A stretch of 6,204 nucleotides of DNA from Patescibacteria group bacterium (GTDB lineage: Bacteria > Patescibacteriota > Gracilibacteria > UBA1369 > JAHJTR01), in the NCBI GenBank assembly GCA_018829865.1, contig JAHJTR010000164.1, positions 1 to 6,204 of the forward strand. The letters run 5' to 3'. Each line of letters opens with the position of its first letter. Positions within the stretch are counted from its first letter, which is position 1. Position numbers and translations under genes: made by a program. Under the pieces are notes generated by a model. The model was given only the letters and a program-made list of their open reading frames with translations. It did no database searches and was not told the origin of the DNA. Positions 1-5,311 of this stretch are shown here, piece after piece.

Positions 1-75
1 TATGTGGCGCCTCCGAGTGATTTGCCCGGGTTTAAGGTTGGGGGGAGTGCCACTTCAGGCGGGCAGGTTAGGTAG
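1..75 (+). CDS. C-terminal end of an unidentified protein (5' end outside window)
   Basis: Frame 1 is open from the window edge to a TAG at 73-75, giving 24 codons that end in PGFKVGGSATSGGQVR. Frame 2 is also open here, to a TAA at 86-88. I prefer frame 1 because nearly all its third codon positions are G or T, the habit of the other + strand genes in this window, and because its residues look like a normal polar Gly/Ser-rich tail. Frame 2 gives an Arg/Leu/Gly-rich peptide instead. A terminator-like hairpin follows 12 bases after the stop, as expected at a gene end. The family cannot be told from this tail, and the 24-codon open frame is weak evidence on its own. Confidence 0.5.
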   Translation, partial: YVAPPSDLPGFKVGGSATSGGQVR

Positions 76-86
76 CAGGGCTACTT

Positions 87-132
87 AAAAAACGCGTATC
101 GCGGCGTTGGATAGTACGTTTTTTGTTTTTTT
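87..132. terminator. Bidirectional intrinsic terminator between convergent genes
   Basis: AAAAAACG (87-94) pairs perfectly with CGTTTTTT (117-124). The hairpin continues, after a C-A mismatch, a G-U pair and a bulged G, with TATC (97-100) against GATA (110-113) around a 9-base loop. For + strand transcripts the 3' arm runs into a T-rich stretch up to 132. For minus strand transcripts the A-run at 87-92 becomes a U-run. It sits between the + strand gene ending at 75 and the minus strand gene ending at 141, so one element can stop both. The stem core is only moderately GC-rich. Confidence 0.6.
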
Positions 133-140
133 AGTGATTT

Positions 141-338
141 TTACACCCAATTAAAACTGAAAAAGAGGCTGATTGCGGTGGCTCCGGTGATTGTTGAGGT
201 TACTATAAAAACGGTTGTGATTTTGCGGCTGCGGGCGCTTAGGTATCTGAATTTTAGGGCGTGGATTATGGCGAGTCCCGCGTAGGCGCAGAAGATTGCT
301 ATGCCTGCTGTGAAGAAAATTGATGTTATTAGTTGCAT
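141..338 (-). CDS. Small two-helix membrane protein of unknown function, 65 aa
   Basis: The product is strongly hydrophobic. A first membrane segment spans about residues 4-28 (ITSIFFTAGIAIFCAYAGLA and onward). A basic loop follows at about 30-40 (KFRYLSARSRK), then a second segment at about 41-62, and the protein ends FNWV. By the positive-inside rule the loop should face the cytoplasm, leaving both ends outside. Codons favour A or C at the third position, like the other minus strand genes. No Shine-Dalgarno sequence precedes the ATG, but an extended -10 promoter lies about 25 bases upstream and a terminator follows the stop, so it may be a one-gene transcript. Small two-helix proteins include VirB2/TrbC-type pilins and holin-like proteins, but I see no motif that supports either. 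Function is unknown. Confidence 0.65.
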   Translation of the reverse strand: MQLITSIFFTAGIAIFCAYAGLAIIHALKFRYLSARSRKITTVFIVTSTITGATAISLFFSFNWV

Positions 339-364
339 AATTAATGGGGAATTTATGTGGCTGA

Positions 365-373
365 ATTATAGCA
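365..373 (-). promoter_or_regulatory. Extended -10 promoter for the 65-aa membrane protein gene
   Basis: Read on the minus strand this is TGCTATAAT, a perfect extended -10 (TG-N-TATAAT). The hexamer 17 bases upstream, TACGCA, is a poor -35, which extended -10 promoters tolerate. Transcription would start near 358, leaving a leader of about 20 bases before the ATG at 338. The rest of the 339-423 gap shows no other clear element and no strong terminator for the methyltransferase gene ending at 424. Confidence 0.5.
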
Positions 374-423
374 TATTGATTGAATAATGCGTATACTTGT
401 GGGGTTGTTGGGTGCTTGGTGGA

Positions 424-1143
424 TTATTTTTTGCATACAAAAAAGTAGGTAAGTGCGAAATTTGATGGTTTTATGGTTTCGTTGTTTTTGAAAATTTTAT
501 TGAGGAGTTTATCAATAAGTACTGATGCAATGTAGATGCATGCTATGAGTGGTTTGAATTTTGCTATTACAGCGAATTGTGAAACTCCTGTGCTTACGGG
601 GCCGAAACCAAGTGGTTTGATTTTTATGTCTGAAAAGCCTGCTTGTTTAAATAGTTTTTTGAGGGCTGAGTGGGTGTATCGAAAATAATCGTTGGGGTCG
701 GGATGAAAATGGTATAAGAATGGTGAAAATCCTATTAATTGGCCGTCTTTTTTTAGAATTCTGTAACTTTCTGTTATGCACGAGTTGTGATTGAAGAGGT
801 GTTCCAGCACGTTACTGAGAATTACATAATCTTTGGTTGCAGTTTTTATTGGTAATGGTTTTTCAAGATCGATTTTTAGAACGCCGTCATTTGTGGGGTT
901 GAGGTCGGTGAAGGTTATATTTGTGTCCGGGGTTTTTGTTATGTACTCGTAATATGGAGATTTTATTGATTTTGAGCCAAGATCGATAACGTCACCATTG
1001 ATTTTCACTTTGCTCATTTCAATGTTTTGGAGGATTCGATTTAGACTTTTACCTTTTAGGGTTTCTTTGAATATGTTTAGATACATGCTTTTTTTGTGAA
1101 TGGGATTAATCCAATTATCTTTAATCCATTTGTAGCTTGTCAT
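424..1143 (-). CDS. Class I SAM-dependent methyltransferase (Methyltransf_11-like), 239 aa
   Basis: The product probably transfers a methyl group from S-adenosylmethionine to an unknown small molecule or glycan. The Rossmann-fold signs run in order: beta-1/motif I region DVIDLGSKS (51-59), acidic end of beta-2 in FTDLNP (78-83), motif II region DYVILSNVLEHL (105-116), RILKKDGQLIGFSP (128-141), and HPDPNDYFRYT (147-157) before the AGF turn (168-170). The H-P-x-P-x-D-Y-F-R-x-T block is typical of methyltransferases found in surface-polysaccharide clusters. Motif I is degenerate and lacks the usual GxGxG. A hydrophobic stretch at about 198-212 could dock on the membrane. The ATG lies inside the 3' end of the mutase gene, overlapping it by 23 bp, which points to coupled translation. 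The gene looks more AT-rich than the mutase, a weak hint of separate origin. Substrate unknown. Confidence 0.85.
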   Translation of the reverse strand: MTSYKWIKDNWINPIHKKSMYLNIFKETLKGKSLNRILQNIEMSKVKINGDVIDLGSKSIKSPYYEYITKTPDTNITFTDLNPTNDGVLKIDLEKPLPIKTATKDYVILSNVLEHLFNHNSCITESYRILKKDGQLIGFSPFLYHFHPDPNDYFRYTHSALKKLFKQAGFSDIKIKPLGFGPVSTGVSQFAVIAKFKPLIACIYIASVLIDKLLNKIFKNNETIKPSNFALTYFFVCKK

Positions 1144-2527
1144 ACCAATCCAGCCCGATTTGCGGGTGGGCTTTTAGTTTGTCGACTACTTTTGCCATGA
1201 TTTCAGATAGCTCGTGTTTGCTTGGGGCTTCGAATCTTAGGGTTAGGTTGGGGGAGGTGTTTGAGCAGCGGATTATTCCCCAGCTTCGTTCGTCAAAATT
1301 GATTCTTACGCCGTCTAATGTGATGCAGTTATGATCTCTTTGGAATTCTTTGCTCAGCTTTTCTACGATTTCGAATTTTTCGTTGTCGGGGCAGCCGGCT
1401 TTGATTTCGGGGGTGTTGTATAAAACGGGTAAATCTTGGAGTAATTCTGAGAATGTTTGGTCTGTGTTTGAGAGGATTTCGAGCAGTTTTGCCGCTGCTA
1501 AAAACGCGTCGTCGAAACCGTAGTAGTTTTCGCCGAAAAACATGTGTCCGCTTACTTCTCCTCCTAAAAGAGCGCCAACTTCGTGCATTTTTGTCTCAAT
1601 ATGTGAGTGGCCGGTTTTGCTGACGATTGGTTCTCCTCCATTTTTTATAATATCTTCTTCCAAAACCTTGCTACATTTGATGTCAAAGACGATTTTGCCT
1701 TTTGGATGTCGGCTTAAAAGGTCGCGGGCAAGTAAAACCAGTAGCTTGTCGGCGTGATAATGATGCCCTTTTTCGTCGATAACTCCCACTCGATCACCGT
1801 CGCCGTCGAAGCCGAGGCCGATGTCGGCTTTGTGTTCTTTAACTGCGGCAATTAGGTCTCGCATGTTTTCGATTTCTTCGGGATTGGCTTCGTGATTTGG
1901 GAAGTTGCCGTCCGGCTCACAGAAAAGCGGGATGATTTCGCAGCCGAGAGCTTTGAAAAGGGGATCGATAAATGATCCGGTGACTCCGTTGCCTGCGTCT
2001 ACGACTATTTTAAGTGGTTTTTTGAGTTTGACGATTGATGTTATTTTGGCTAGGTAGTCGGTGAAAACGTCGTCTTTTTTGATGACTTGGCCCGGGGTGC
2101 CTGTTAAAATGAAATCTTCCTCCTGAATAATATTTAAAATATCCTGTAAATCAGCTGCGCAAATTGATCGGGCGTTTTTGCTGACGAATTTGAATCCGTT
2201 ATATTCTTTGGGATTGTGGCTGGCGGTGATTGAGACGGCGGCGTCGAAATCGTAGTGGCAACTTGCGAAATATACGAGCGGTGAAGTTGCTTGGCCGATG
2301 TCGGTTACGTCGCATCCTGTTGCTACTAATCCTTGTATAAAAGATTTGTTCAGTTCGGGGCCGCTTAGTCGGCAGTCTCGTCCGACGGCGATGCGGTTGC
2401 CGTTAAATTTTCGCTGTATATATGTGCCGAGACCAAGACCAATTAGTTTAGCTGTATCGGGTGTTAGGTCGGTGCCGGCGATGCCGCGGATGTCGTATGC
2501 GCGGAACATTAGAGGATTGATTGTCAT
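1121..2527 (-). CDS. Phosphomannomutase/phosphoglucomutase (alpha-D-phosphohexomutase family), 468 aa
   Basis: This cytoplasmic enzyme interconverts hexose 6-phosphate and hexose 1-phosphate through a phosphoserine, feeding GDP-mannose or UDP-glucose synthesis. All family signatures are present: FRAYDIRG (8-15), the catalytic serine loop TASHNPKEYNGFK with Ser103, the magnesium loop DGDGDR (241-246), the sugar-specificity loop GGEVSGH (322-328), and the C-terminal phosphate-binding loop RCSNTSPNLTLRFEA (420-434). GEVSGH is the form seen in bifunctional PMM/PGM (AlgC/ManB-like) enzymes. The length is normal for the family and no key residue is missing. The first ATG gives six residues before MFRAYDIRG, so Met7 (codon beginning at 2509) is an alternative start; neither has a Shine-Dalgarno sequence. 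It lies 42 bp downstream of nadM and overlaps the methyltransferase gene. Mannose versus glucose preference cannot be read from sequence alone, so no symbol is given. Confidence 0.95.
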   Translation of the reverse strand: MTINPLMFRAYDIRGIAGTDLTPDTAKLIGLGLGTYIQRKFNGNRIAVGRDCRLSGPELNKSFIQGLVATGCDVTDIGQATSPLVYFASCHYDFDAAVSITASHNPKEYNGFKFVSKNARSICAADLQDILNIIQEEDFILTGTPGQVIKKDDVFTDYLAKITSIVKLKKPLKIVVDAGNGVTGSFIDPLFKALGCEIIPLFCEPDGNFPNHEANPEEIENMRDLIAAVKEHKADIGLGFDGDGDRVGVIDEKGHHYHADKLLVLLARDLLSRHPKGKIVFDIKCSKVLEEDIIKNGGEPIVSKTGHSHIETKMHEVGALLGGEVSGHMFFGENYYGFDDAFLAAAKLLEILSNTDQTFSELLQDLPVLYNTPEIKAGCPDNEKFEIVEKLSKEFQRDHNCITLDGVRINFDERSWGIIRCSNTSPNLTLRFEAPSKHELSEIMAKVVDKLKAHPQIGLDWYDKLQMD

Positions 2528-2569
2528 TTTTAAAAGTTGTTATTTTTTATGGAGGGGCTTTTGCCCTAT

Positions 2570-3088
2570 TTATCGCTTGATTACATTTTGAGTAACTATG
2601 AGGCGATCGAGTGCTTTTATCTCTTTTAGATACTTGATAACTGAGTATGGCACCAGATCTTTCAGGTTTTTTTTGTTTAAAATTGCGGCTCTGATATCTG
2701 TGGCTGAAATTTTAAGGTTGAACTGTAACATATTTACACGGATTTGGCTATGGTTTTTGAACAAATTCTCTACAATTCCGGATCCGCTATATACTTTGTT
2801 GAATTTGGGGAGGAATAATTCGACGTGTTTTGGCCAAAGAGCGTAATTATTGATATTCGGTACAGGCATGATCATATATTTTGTTGGAGGTATTTTGGCT
2901 TCATCAAGGGCTTTTTTGATCATTGTGATGCGCTCGCCCGAGGTGAAAGGATTATCGGGTAAGTAGTTGTCATCGGCACTACCGACACCGATGATTAGGT
3001 GTTTTTCTTTTTTTAAAACTTGCTTGATGGCGTCGAGATGTCCTAGGTGAAATGGTTGAAATCGACCTATATAAAGGGCTGTGGACAT
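2570..3088 (-). CDS. nadM: Nicotinamide-nucleotide adenylyltransferase, archaeal NadM type, 172 aa
   Basis: The product is a nucleotidyltransferase-fold enzyme joining ATP and nicotinamide (or nicotinate) mononucleotide to make NAD+ (or its deamido form) plus pyrophosphate. ATP-binding signatures are GRFQPFHLGH (8-17) and ISATDIR (127-133), matching (H/T)xGH and the ISxTxIR motif. NPFTSGER (46-53), PVPNINNYALW (75-85) and VYSGSGIVENLF (99-110) follow the order seen in archaeal NadM proteins rather than bacterial NadD. The length fits the roughly 170-residue archaeal form, and no Nudix domain is fused to it. It lies 36 bp downstream of nadE, so the two probably act in sequence; in that case it may accept nicotinate mononucleotide, the NadD role. 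An FAD- or CDP-alcohol-forming relative is less likely given the motif match. The ATG has no Shine-Dalgarno sequence. Confidence 0.9.
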   Translation of the reverse strand: MSTALYIGRFQPFHLGHLDAIKQVLKKEKHLIIGVGSADDNYLPDNPFTSGERITMIKKALDEAKIPPTKYMIMPVPNINNYALWPKHVELFLPKFNKVYSGSGIVENLFKNHSQIRVNMLQFNLKISATDIRAAILNKKNLKDLVPYSVIKYLKEIKALDRLIVTQNVIKR

Positions 3089-3124
3089 AGTATTTGATTA
3101 ATGTGTATAAATTATTTGTTCAAT

Positions 3125-3880
3125 TTATTTGTCGACGGCTAAAACCGGAGGTAGTTTGCGTTTGTGTTCGCTTTCGATGCGCATTCTGGATATTTTGCGC
3201 ACTAAATTTGGGTCTAATCCGCGGTCGATTATTTCGTCCAGGGTTAGACCTGATTCCATTTTCATTAAAATATTGTCGATGTCTCTGTAGCTGCCGCCAA
3301 TTTCTTCTTCGTCGGTTTGGCCGATTTTTAGTTCGGCACTTGGGGCTTTGTGGATTATTTCGGGGGGGAGGCCGGCGAACTCCGCTAATTCGTAAACTTC
3401 TGTTTTATATAATGATCCGAGGACTTCAACGTCTGCGGCAAGATCACCATACTTTGTGCCGTAGCCGATCATGCTTTCGCTTAAATTAGATGTGCCCAGG
3501 ACGATGGCGTTTTTTGTGTTAGCGTAATTGTAAATTATGGTCATGCGTATGCGGGCTTTTGTGTTCATTTGTGCCAGTTCGTTTGGGTTCCATCTGATTG
3601 TGCTAAAATCGATTAAAAATGTATTTAGCGGTTGATAGAATGTCTCGACTTTAAGGAATTCGGCCAGTTTTTTTGCGTGATCGATGTTTTCTTGGCTGCT
3701 GATTCCAAGCTCCGGCAAAATTATTGCGGTAACTTTGCTTGGTCCAAGGGCGTCGATGGCTATTTTAAGGGTGAGGGAAGAATCTACTCCTCCGCTTAAG
3801 CCTACGACGGCACGTTGCCTGCTCGCTTCTTTCATGAAATTTTTAAGTCCGCTGACAAGTTGTTTATGAATATTTTTCAC
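3125..3880 (-). CDS. nadE: NH3-dependent NAD+ synthetase, 251 aa
   Basis: The product makes NAD+ by ATP-dependent amidation of nicotinate adenine dinucleotide. Its N-type ATP pyrophosphatase P-loop is SGGVDSS (29-35). Further signatures are GTSNLSE (129-135), GYGTKYGD (139-146), the DVEVLGSLYKTEVYELA block (150-166) and KAPSAELKIGQTDEEEIG (178-195), which help bind substrate and magnesium. There is no N-terminal nitrilase-type glutaminase domain, so free ammonia should be the nitrogen donor. The start is a GTG at 3878-3880. The next ATG (Met16) would remove most of the N-terminal helix normally found before the P-loop, so the GTG is preferred. A sigma-70-type promoter about 70-100 bp upstream makes this the first gene of the nadE-nadM-mutase-methyltransferase operon. 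No Shine-Dalgarno sequence is visible. Confidence 0.95.
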   Translation of the reverse strand: MKNIHKQLVSGLKNFMKEASRQRAVVGLSGGVDSSLTLKIAIDALGPSKVTAIILPELGISSQENIDHAKKLAEFLKVETFYQPLNTFLIDFSTIRWNPNELAQMNTKARIRMTIIYNYANTKNAIVLGTSNLSESMIGYGTKYGDLAADVEVLGSLYKTEVYELAEFAGLPPEIIHKAPSAELKIGQTDEEEIGGSYRDIDNILMKMESGLTLDEIIDRGLDPNLVRKISRMRIESEHKRKLPPVLAVDK

Positions 3881-3926
3881 TTGGGGTATTTGATGATGGG
3901 ATATTAATTGTTGAAATGTTGGCTTG

Positions 3927-3944
3927 TAATGCCCTTAATAATGC
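3927..3944. repeat. Direct repeat TAATGC-N6-TAATGC just downstream of the nadE transcription start
   Basis: TAATGC occurs at 3927-3932 and again at 3939-3944, with repeat starts 12 bp apart, roughly one helical turn. The pair falls at about +1 to +18 of the transcript predicted from the promoter at 3951-3979, a position where a repressor could block transcription. A chance origin is quite possible in AT-rich DNA. The sequence does not match any NAD-regulon operator I can name. Confidence 0.25.
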
Positions 3945-3950
3945 TTCTGT

Positions 3951-3979
3951 AATATACTAGCATGTTAGCGATCTGTCAC
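3951..3979 (-). promoter_or_regulatory. Sigma-70-type promoter for the nadE operon
   Basis: On the minus strand, GTGACA (3979-3974) is a -35 with 5 of 6 consensus bases and TATATT (3956-3951) is a -10 with 5 of 6, separated by exactly 17 bp. Transcription should start near 3944, leaving a leader of about 64 nt before the GTG at 3880. The leader shows no strong hairpin or riboswitch-like fold. The promoter lies in the smpB-nadE gap, where no terminator is visible, so read-through from smpB could also reach nadE. Confidence 0.6.
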
Positions 3980-3999
3980 TTTGTTATCTTGATTCTGTT

Positions 4000-4452
4000 T
4001 TATTTATACTTCTTAAGCGCTCTCTTAATCTCAAGATTCTGCTCTTTCTTTTTCAAATCCCTCCTTTTGTCATGAAGTTGTTTACCTTTGCAAATGCCGA
4101 TACTGGCTTTGATTAGCCCTTTTTTGAGATAGAGTTTTAGGGGAACGATGCTGATTCCTTGTTCGTTTAATTTGTGTTCCAGTTTGAGGGCTTCTTTTTT
4201 GTGCATAAGGATTTCTCGGTATCTTTCGGGGTCGAATTTGTCTTTATTGCTGTCGTTTTTGTAGGGGGAGATGTGTGAGCTTTTGATGAGGGGTTTTCCG
4301 CTTTCAAATGAGACATAGCTGCCTTTTAGTTGTACTTTTTTGATGCGGCAAGATTTGACTTCGGGGCCGGTTAAAATAATGCCGACTTCCAAGGTGTCGA
4401 GGATTTCGTAATCGTGATAGGCTTTCTTGTTTTTTGCCAGTTCTTGGGACAT
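4000..4452 (-). CDS. smpB: SsrA (tmRNA)-binding protein SmpB, 150 aa
   Basis: SmpB binds the tRNA-like part of tmRNA and takes it into the A site of stalled ribosomes, so that the unfinished protein is tagged for degradation. Full-length family signatures are visible: NKKAYHDYEI (8-17), the beta-barrel segments TGPEVKSCR (28-36) and LKGSYVSFESGKP (42-54), HISPYK (60-65), FDPERYREILMHKKE (73-87), IVPLKLYLKKGLIKASIG (102-119), and KGKQLHDKR (122-130), followed by a very basic tail that folds along the mRNA channel. Length is typical. The ATG has no Shine-Dalgarno sequence. The gene is divergent from the orphan + strand gene and is followed, after 119 bp that contain a new promoter, by nadE. No tmRNA gene is in the window. 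Confidence 0.97.
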   Translation of the reverse strand: MSQELAKNKKAYHDYEILDTLEVGIILTGPEVKSCRIKKVQLKGSYVSFESGKPLIKSSHISPYKNDSNKDKFDPERYREILMHKKEALKLEHKLNEQGISIVPLKLYLKKGLIKASIGICKGKQLHDKRRDLKKKEQNLEIKRALKKYK

Positions 4453-4501
4453 GTTTGCAAATTGTTTGAGGTATAAAATTGGGTTTGAGTGCCAAAGTGT
4501 A

Positions 4502-4529
4502 TTGACATATATTGCTTATTGTATATAAT
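4502..4529 (+). promoter_or_regulatory. Perfect-consensus sigma-70 promoter for the orphan + strand gene
   Basis: TTGACA (4502-4507) and TATAAT (4524-4529) both match consensus at all six positions, with a 16 bp spacer. The predicted start is near 4536, which gives a leader of about 60 nt to the ATG at 4595 or 95 nt to the ATG at 4631. It is the best promoter match in the window and suggests strong constitutive transcription unless a regulator covers it. Confidence 0.75.
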
Positions 4530-4534
4530 TCAAA
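4506..4534 (-). promoter_or_regulatory. Possible weak promoter for smpB, overlapping the divergent promoter
   Basis: On the minus strand TTTGAA (4534-4529) and TATATG (4511-4506) are separated by 17 bp and would start transcription about 50 nt before smpB. Both hexamers are poor and the region is AT-rich, so this is tentative. If real, it occupies almost the same bases as the + strand promoter, so the two would compete for RNA polymerase. Confidence 0.25.
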
Positions 4535-4594
4535 CCTTCTATACAAAAGTTTATCAACTTTTTTGTTTTATTGAAAACGATTTTTGTTAATATT

Positions 4595-5212
4595 ATGAAA
4601 AAAACTCTGGATTGTCATTGTAGGTTAGATATGGATAAGGACATTATGAAAATGTCTTTGGAGGAGATTTTTCAGTTTGTTGCTGATTTTTTAGACATGC
4701 ATAGTAATAGTGAAAAATTGATGACGATTGATGAATTGAAAATTGTGATCAAAGGACGAGAAATGCTAAAGGAATTATATGAGCAAGCTGGTGTCAATGT
4801 TGATAGTTTTGAGAATGTGATGTTTGCGGATATGCTGGCAATGTTTCCGGAAACGGCGAGGGCAATTAATGATGTGATTGTTAAATTGAAGTTTGTTAAT
4901 TCCATAGAGTCGGATACTCTTGGGGAAATATTATATGAGGGCAATAGAGTTCAATGGATGGCGGGGATGCAAATTCATAAAGCGGTAAATTTGGCATCGC
5001 CGATAGTGCAAATGTGGGATTTGGTGCTTAATTCTTTTGATAAATATGGATATAATGATGAAGATTTATGTAGGGAGAACTTTGGCAGTTTTTTTGCGCG
5101 TTTTCCTTCTGACGGTTATAAAGTTGCATGTGCTCTTTTGAGAGTAAGAAAGCTTTTTACCGAAATTAATGGTGATTTTGCTCTGCAAATTCAAAGAATT
5201 CTAGGATGTTAA
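4595..5212 (+). CDS. Uncharacterised mostly helical protein, about 205 aa
   Basis: I do not recognise this family. The product has no signal peptide and no membrane segment, so it is probably cytoplasmic. It looks almost wholly alpha-helical with acidic helices, for example SLEEIFQFVADFLDMHSNSE near the N-terminus, IDELKIVIKGREMLKELYEQ, and a middle stretch FADMLAMFPETARAINDVIV. Aromatic and acidic residues recur (WDLVLNSFDKYGYNDEDL; FGSFFARFPSDGYK) and it ends RILGC. The start is uncertain. The frame opens with a TTG at 4571, and ATGs lie at 4595, 4631 and 4646. I chose 4595 as the first ATG after the promoter; only 4631 has a purine-rich AGG a few bases upstream. A perfect-consensus promoter precedes it and codons end mostly in G or T like other + strand genes, so it is very likely real. 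No terminator is obvious after the stop. Confidence 0.8.
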   Translation: MKKTLDCHCRLDMDKDIMKMSLEEIFQFVADFLDMHSNSEKLMTIDELKIVIKGREMLKELYEQAGVNVDSFENVMFADMLAMFPETARAINDVIVKLKFVNSIESDTLGEILYEGNRVQWMAGMQIHKAVNLASPIVQMWDLVLNSFDKYGYNDEDLCRENFGSFFARFPSDGYKVACALLRVRKLFTEINGDFALQIQRILGC

Positions 5213-5271
5213 GTCTTAATAAGAGATAAACGTTTTTCACTGCACTCTTTAATTCCGTAATTTTATATTTG

Positions 5272-5280
5272 TGATATTAT
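5272..5280 (+). promoter_or_regulatory. Extended -10 promoter for the redox membrane protein
   Basis: TGATATTAT is an extended -10 (TG-N-TATTAT, with 5 of 6 matches in the hexamer), 31 bases before the ATG at 5312. The predicted start is near 5287, giving a leader of about 25 nt. No good -35 hexamer sits 16-18 bp upstream. The gap 5213-5311 is AT-rich and otherwise holds only short imperfect palindromes such as TTAAGTCTTAA at 5214-5224, none with the GC core of an intrinsic terminator. Confidence 0.4.
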
Positions 5281-5311
5281 GTGATGGCATTCTTCATAAA
5301 CGCATAATAAA

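Noticed and set aside
1..86. A GC-rich, foldable stretch that at first looked like the 3' part of a structured RNA such as SRP RNA (CAGG...AGCAG) or tmRNA
   Set aside because: The SRP hallmark GGAA tetraloop with its symmetric internal loop is absent, and no tRNA-like T-loop (GTTCRA) or CCA end is present. The stretch reads well as the end of a protein with the G/T-ending codons typical of the + strand, so coding is the simpler reading.
2548..2566. Short inverted repeat GGGC-TTTT-GCCC in the gap between nadM and the mutase
   Set aside because: The stem is only 4 bp and no T-run follows on either strand, so it cannot be called a terminator. The genes are more simply one operon.
3094..3489. 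Open + strand frame of 131 codons opposite nadE
   Set aside because: It is antisense to conserved nadE coding sequence and yields a Cys/Arg/Leu-rich peptide with no domain, so it is a shadow of nadE.
4304..4546. Minus strand frame of 80 codons overlapping the start of smpB
   Set aside because: It is out of frame with smpB over most of its length and its product shows no motif. smpB explains the region fully.
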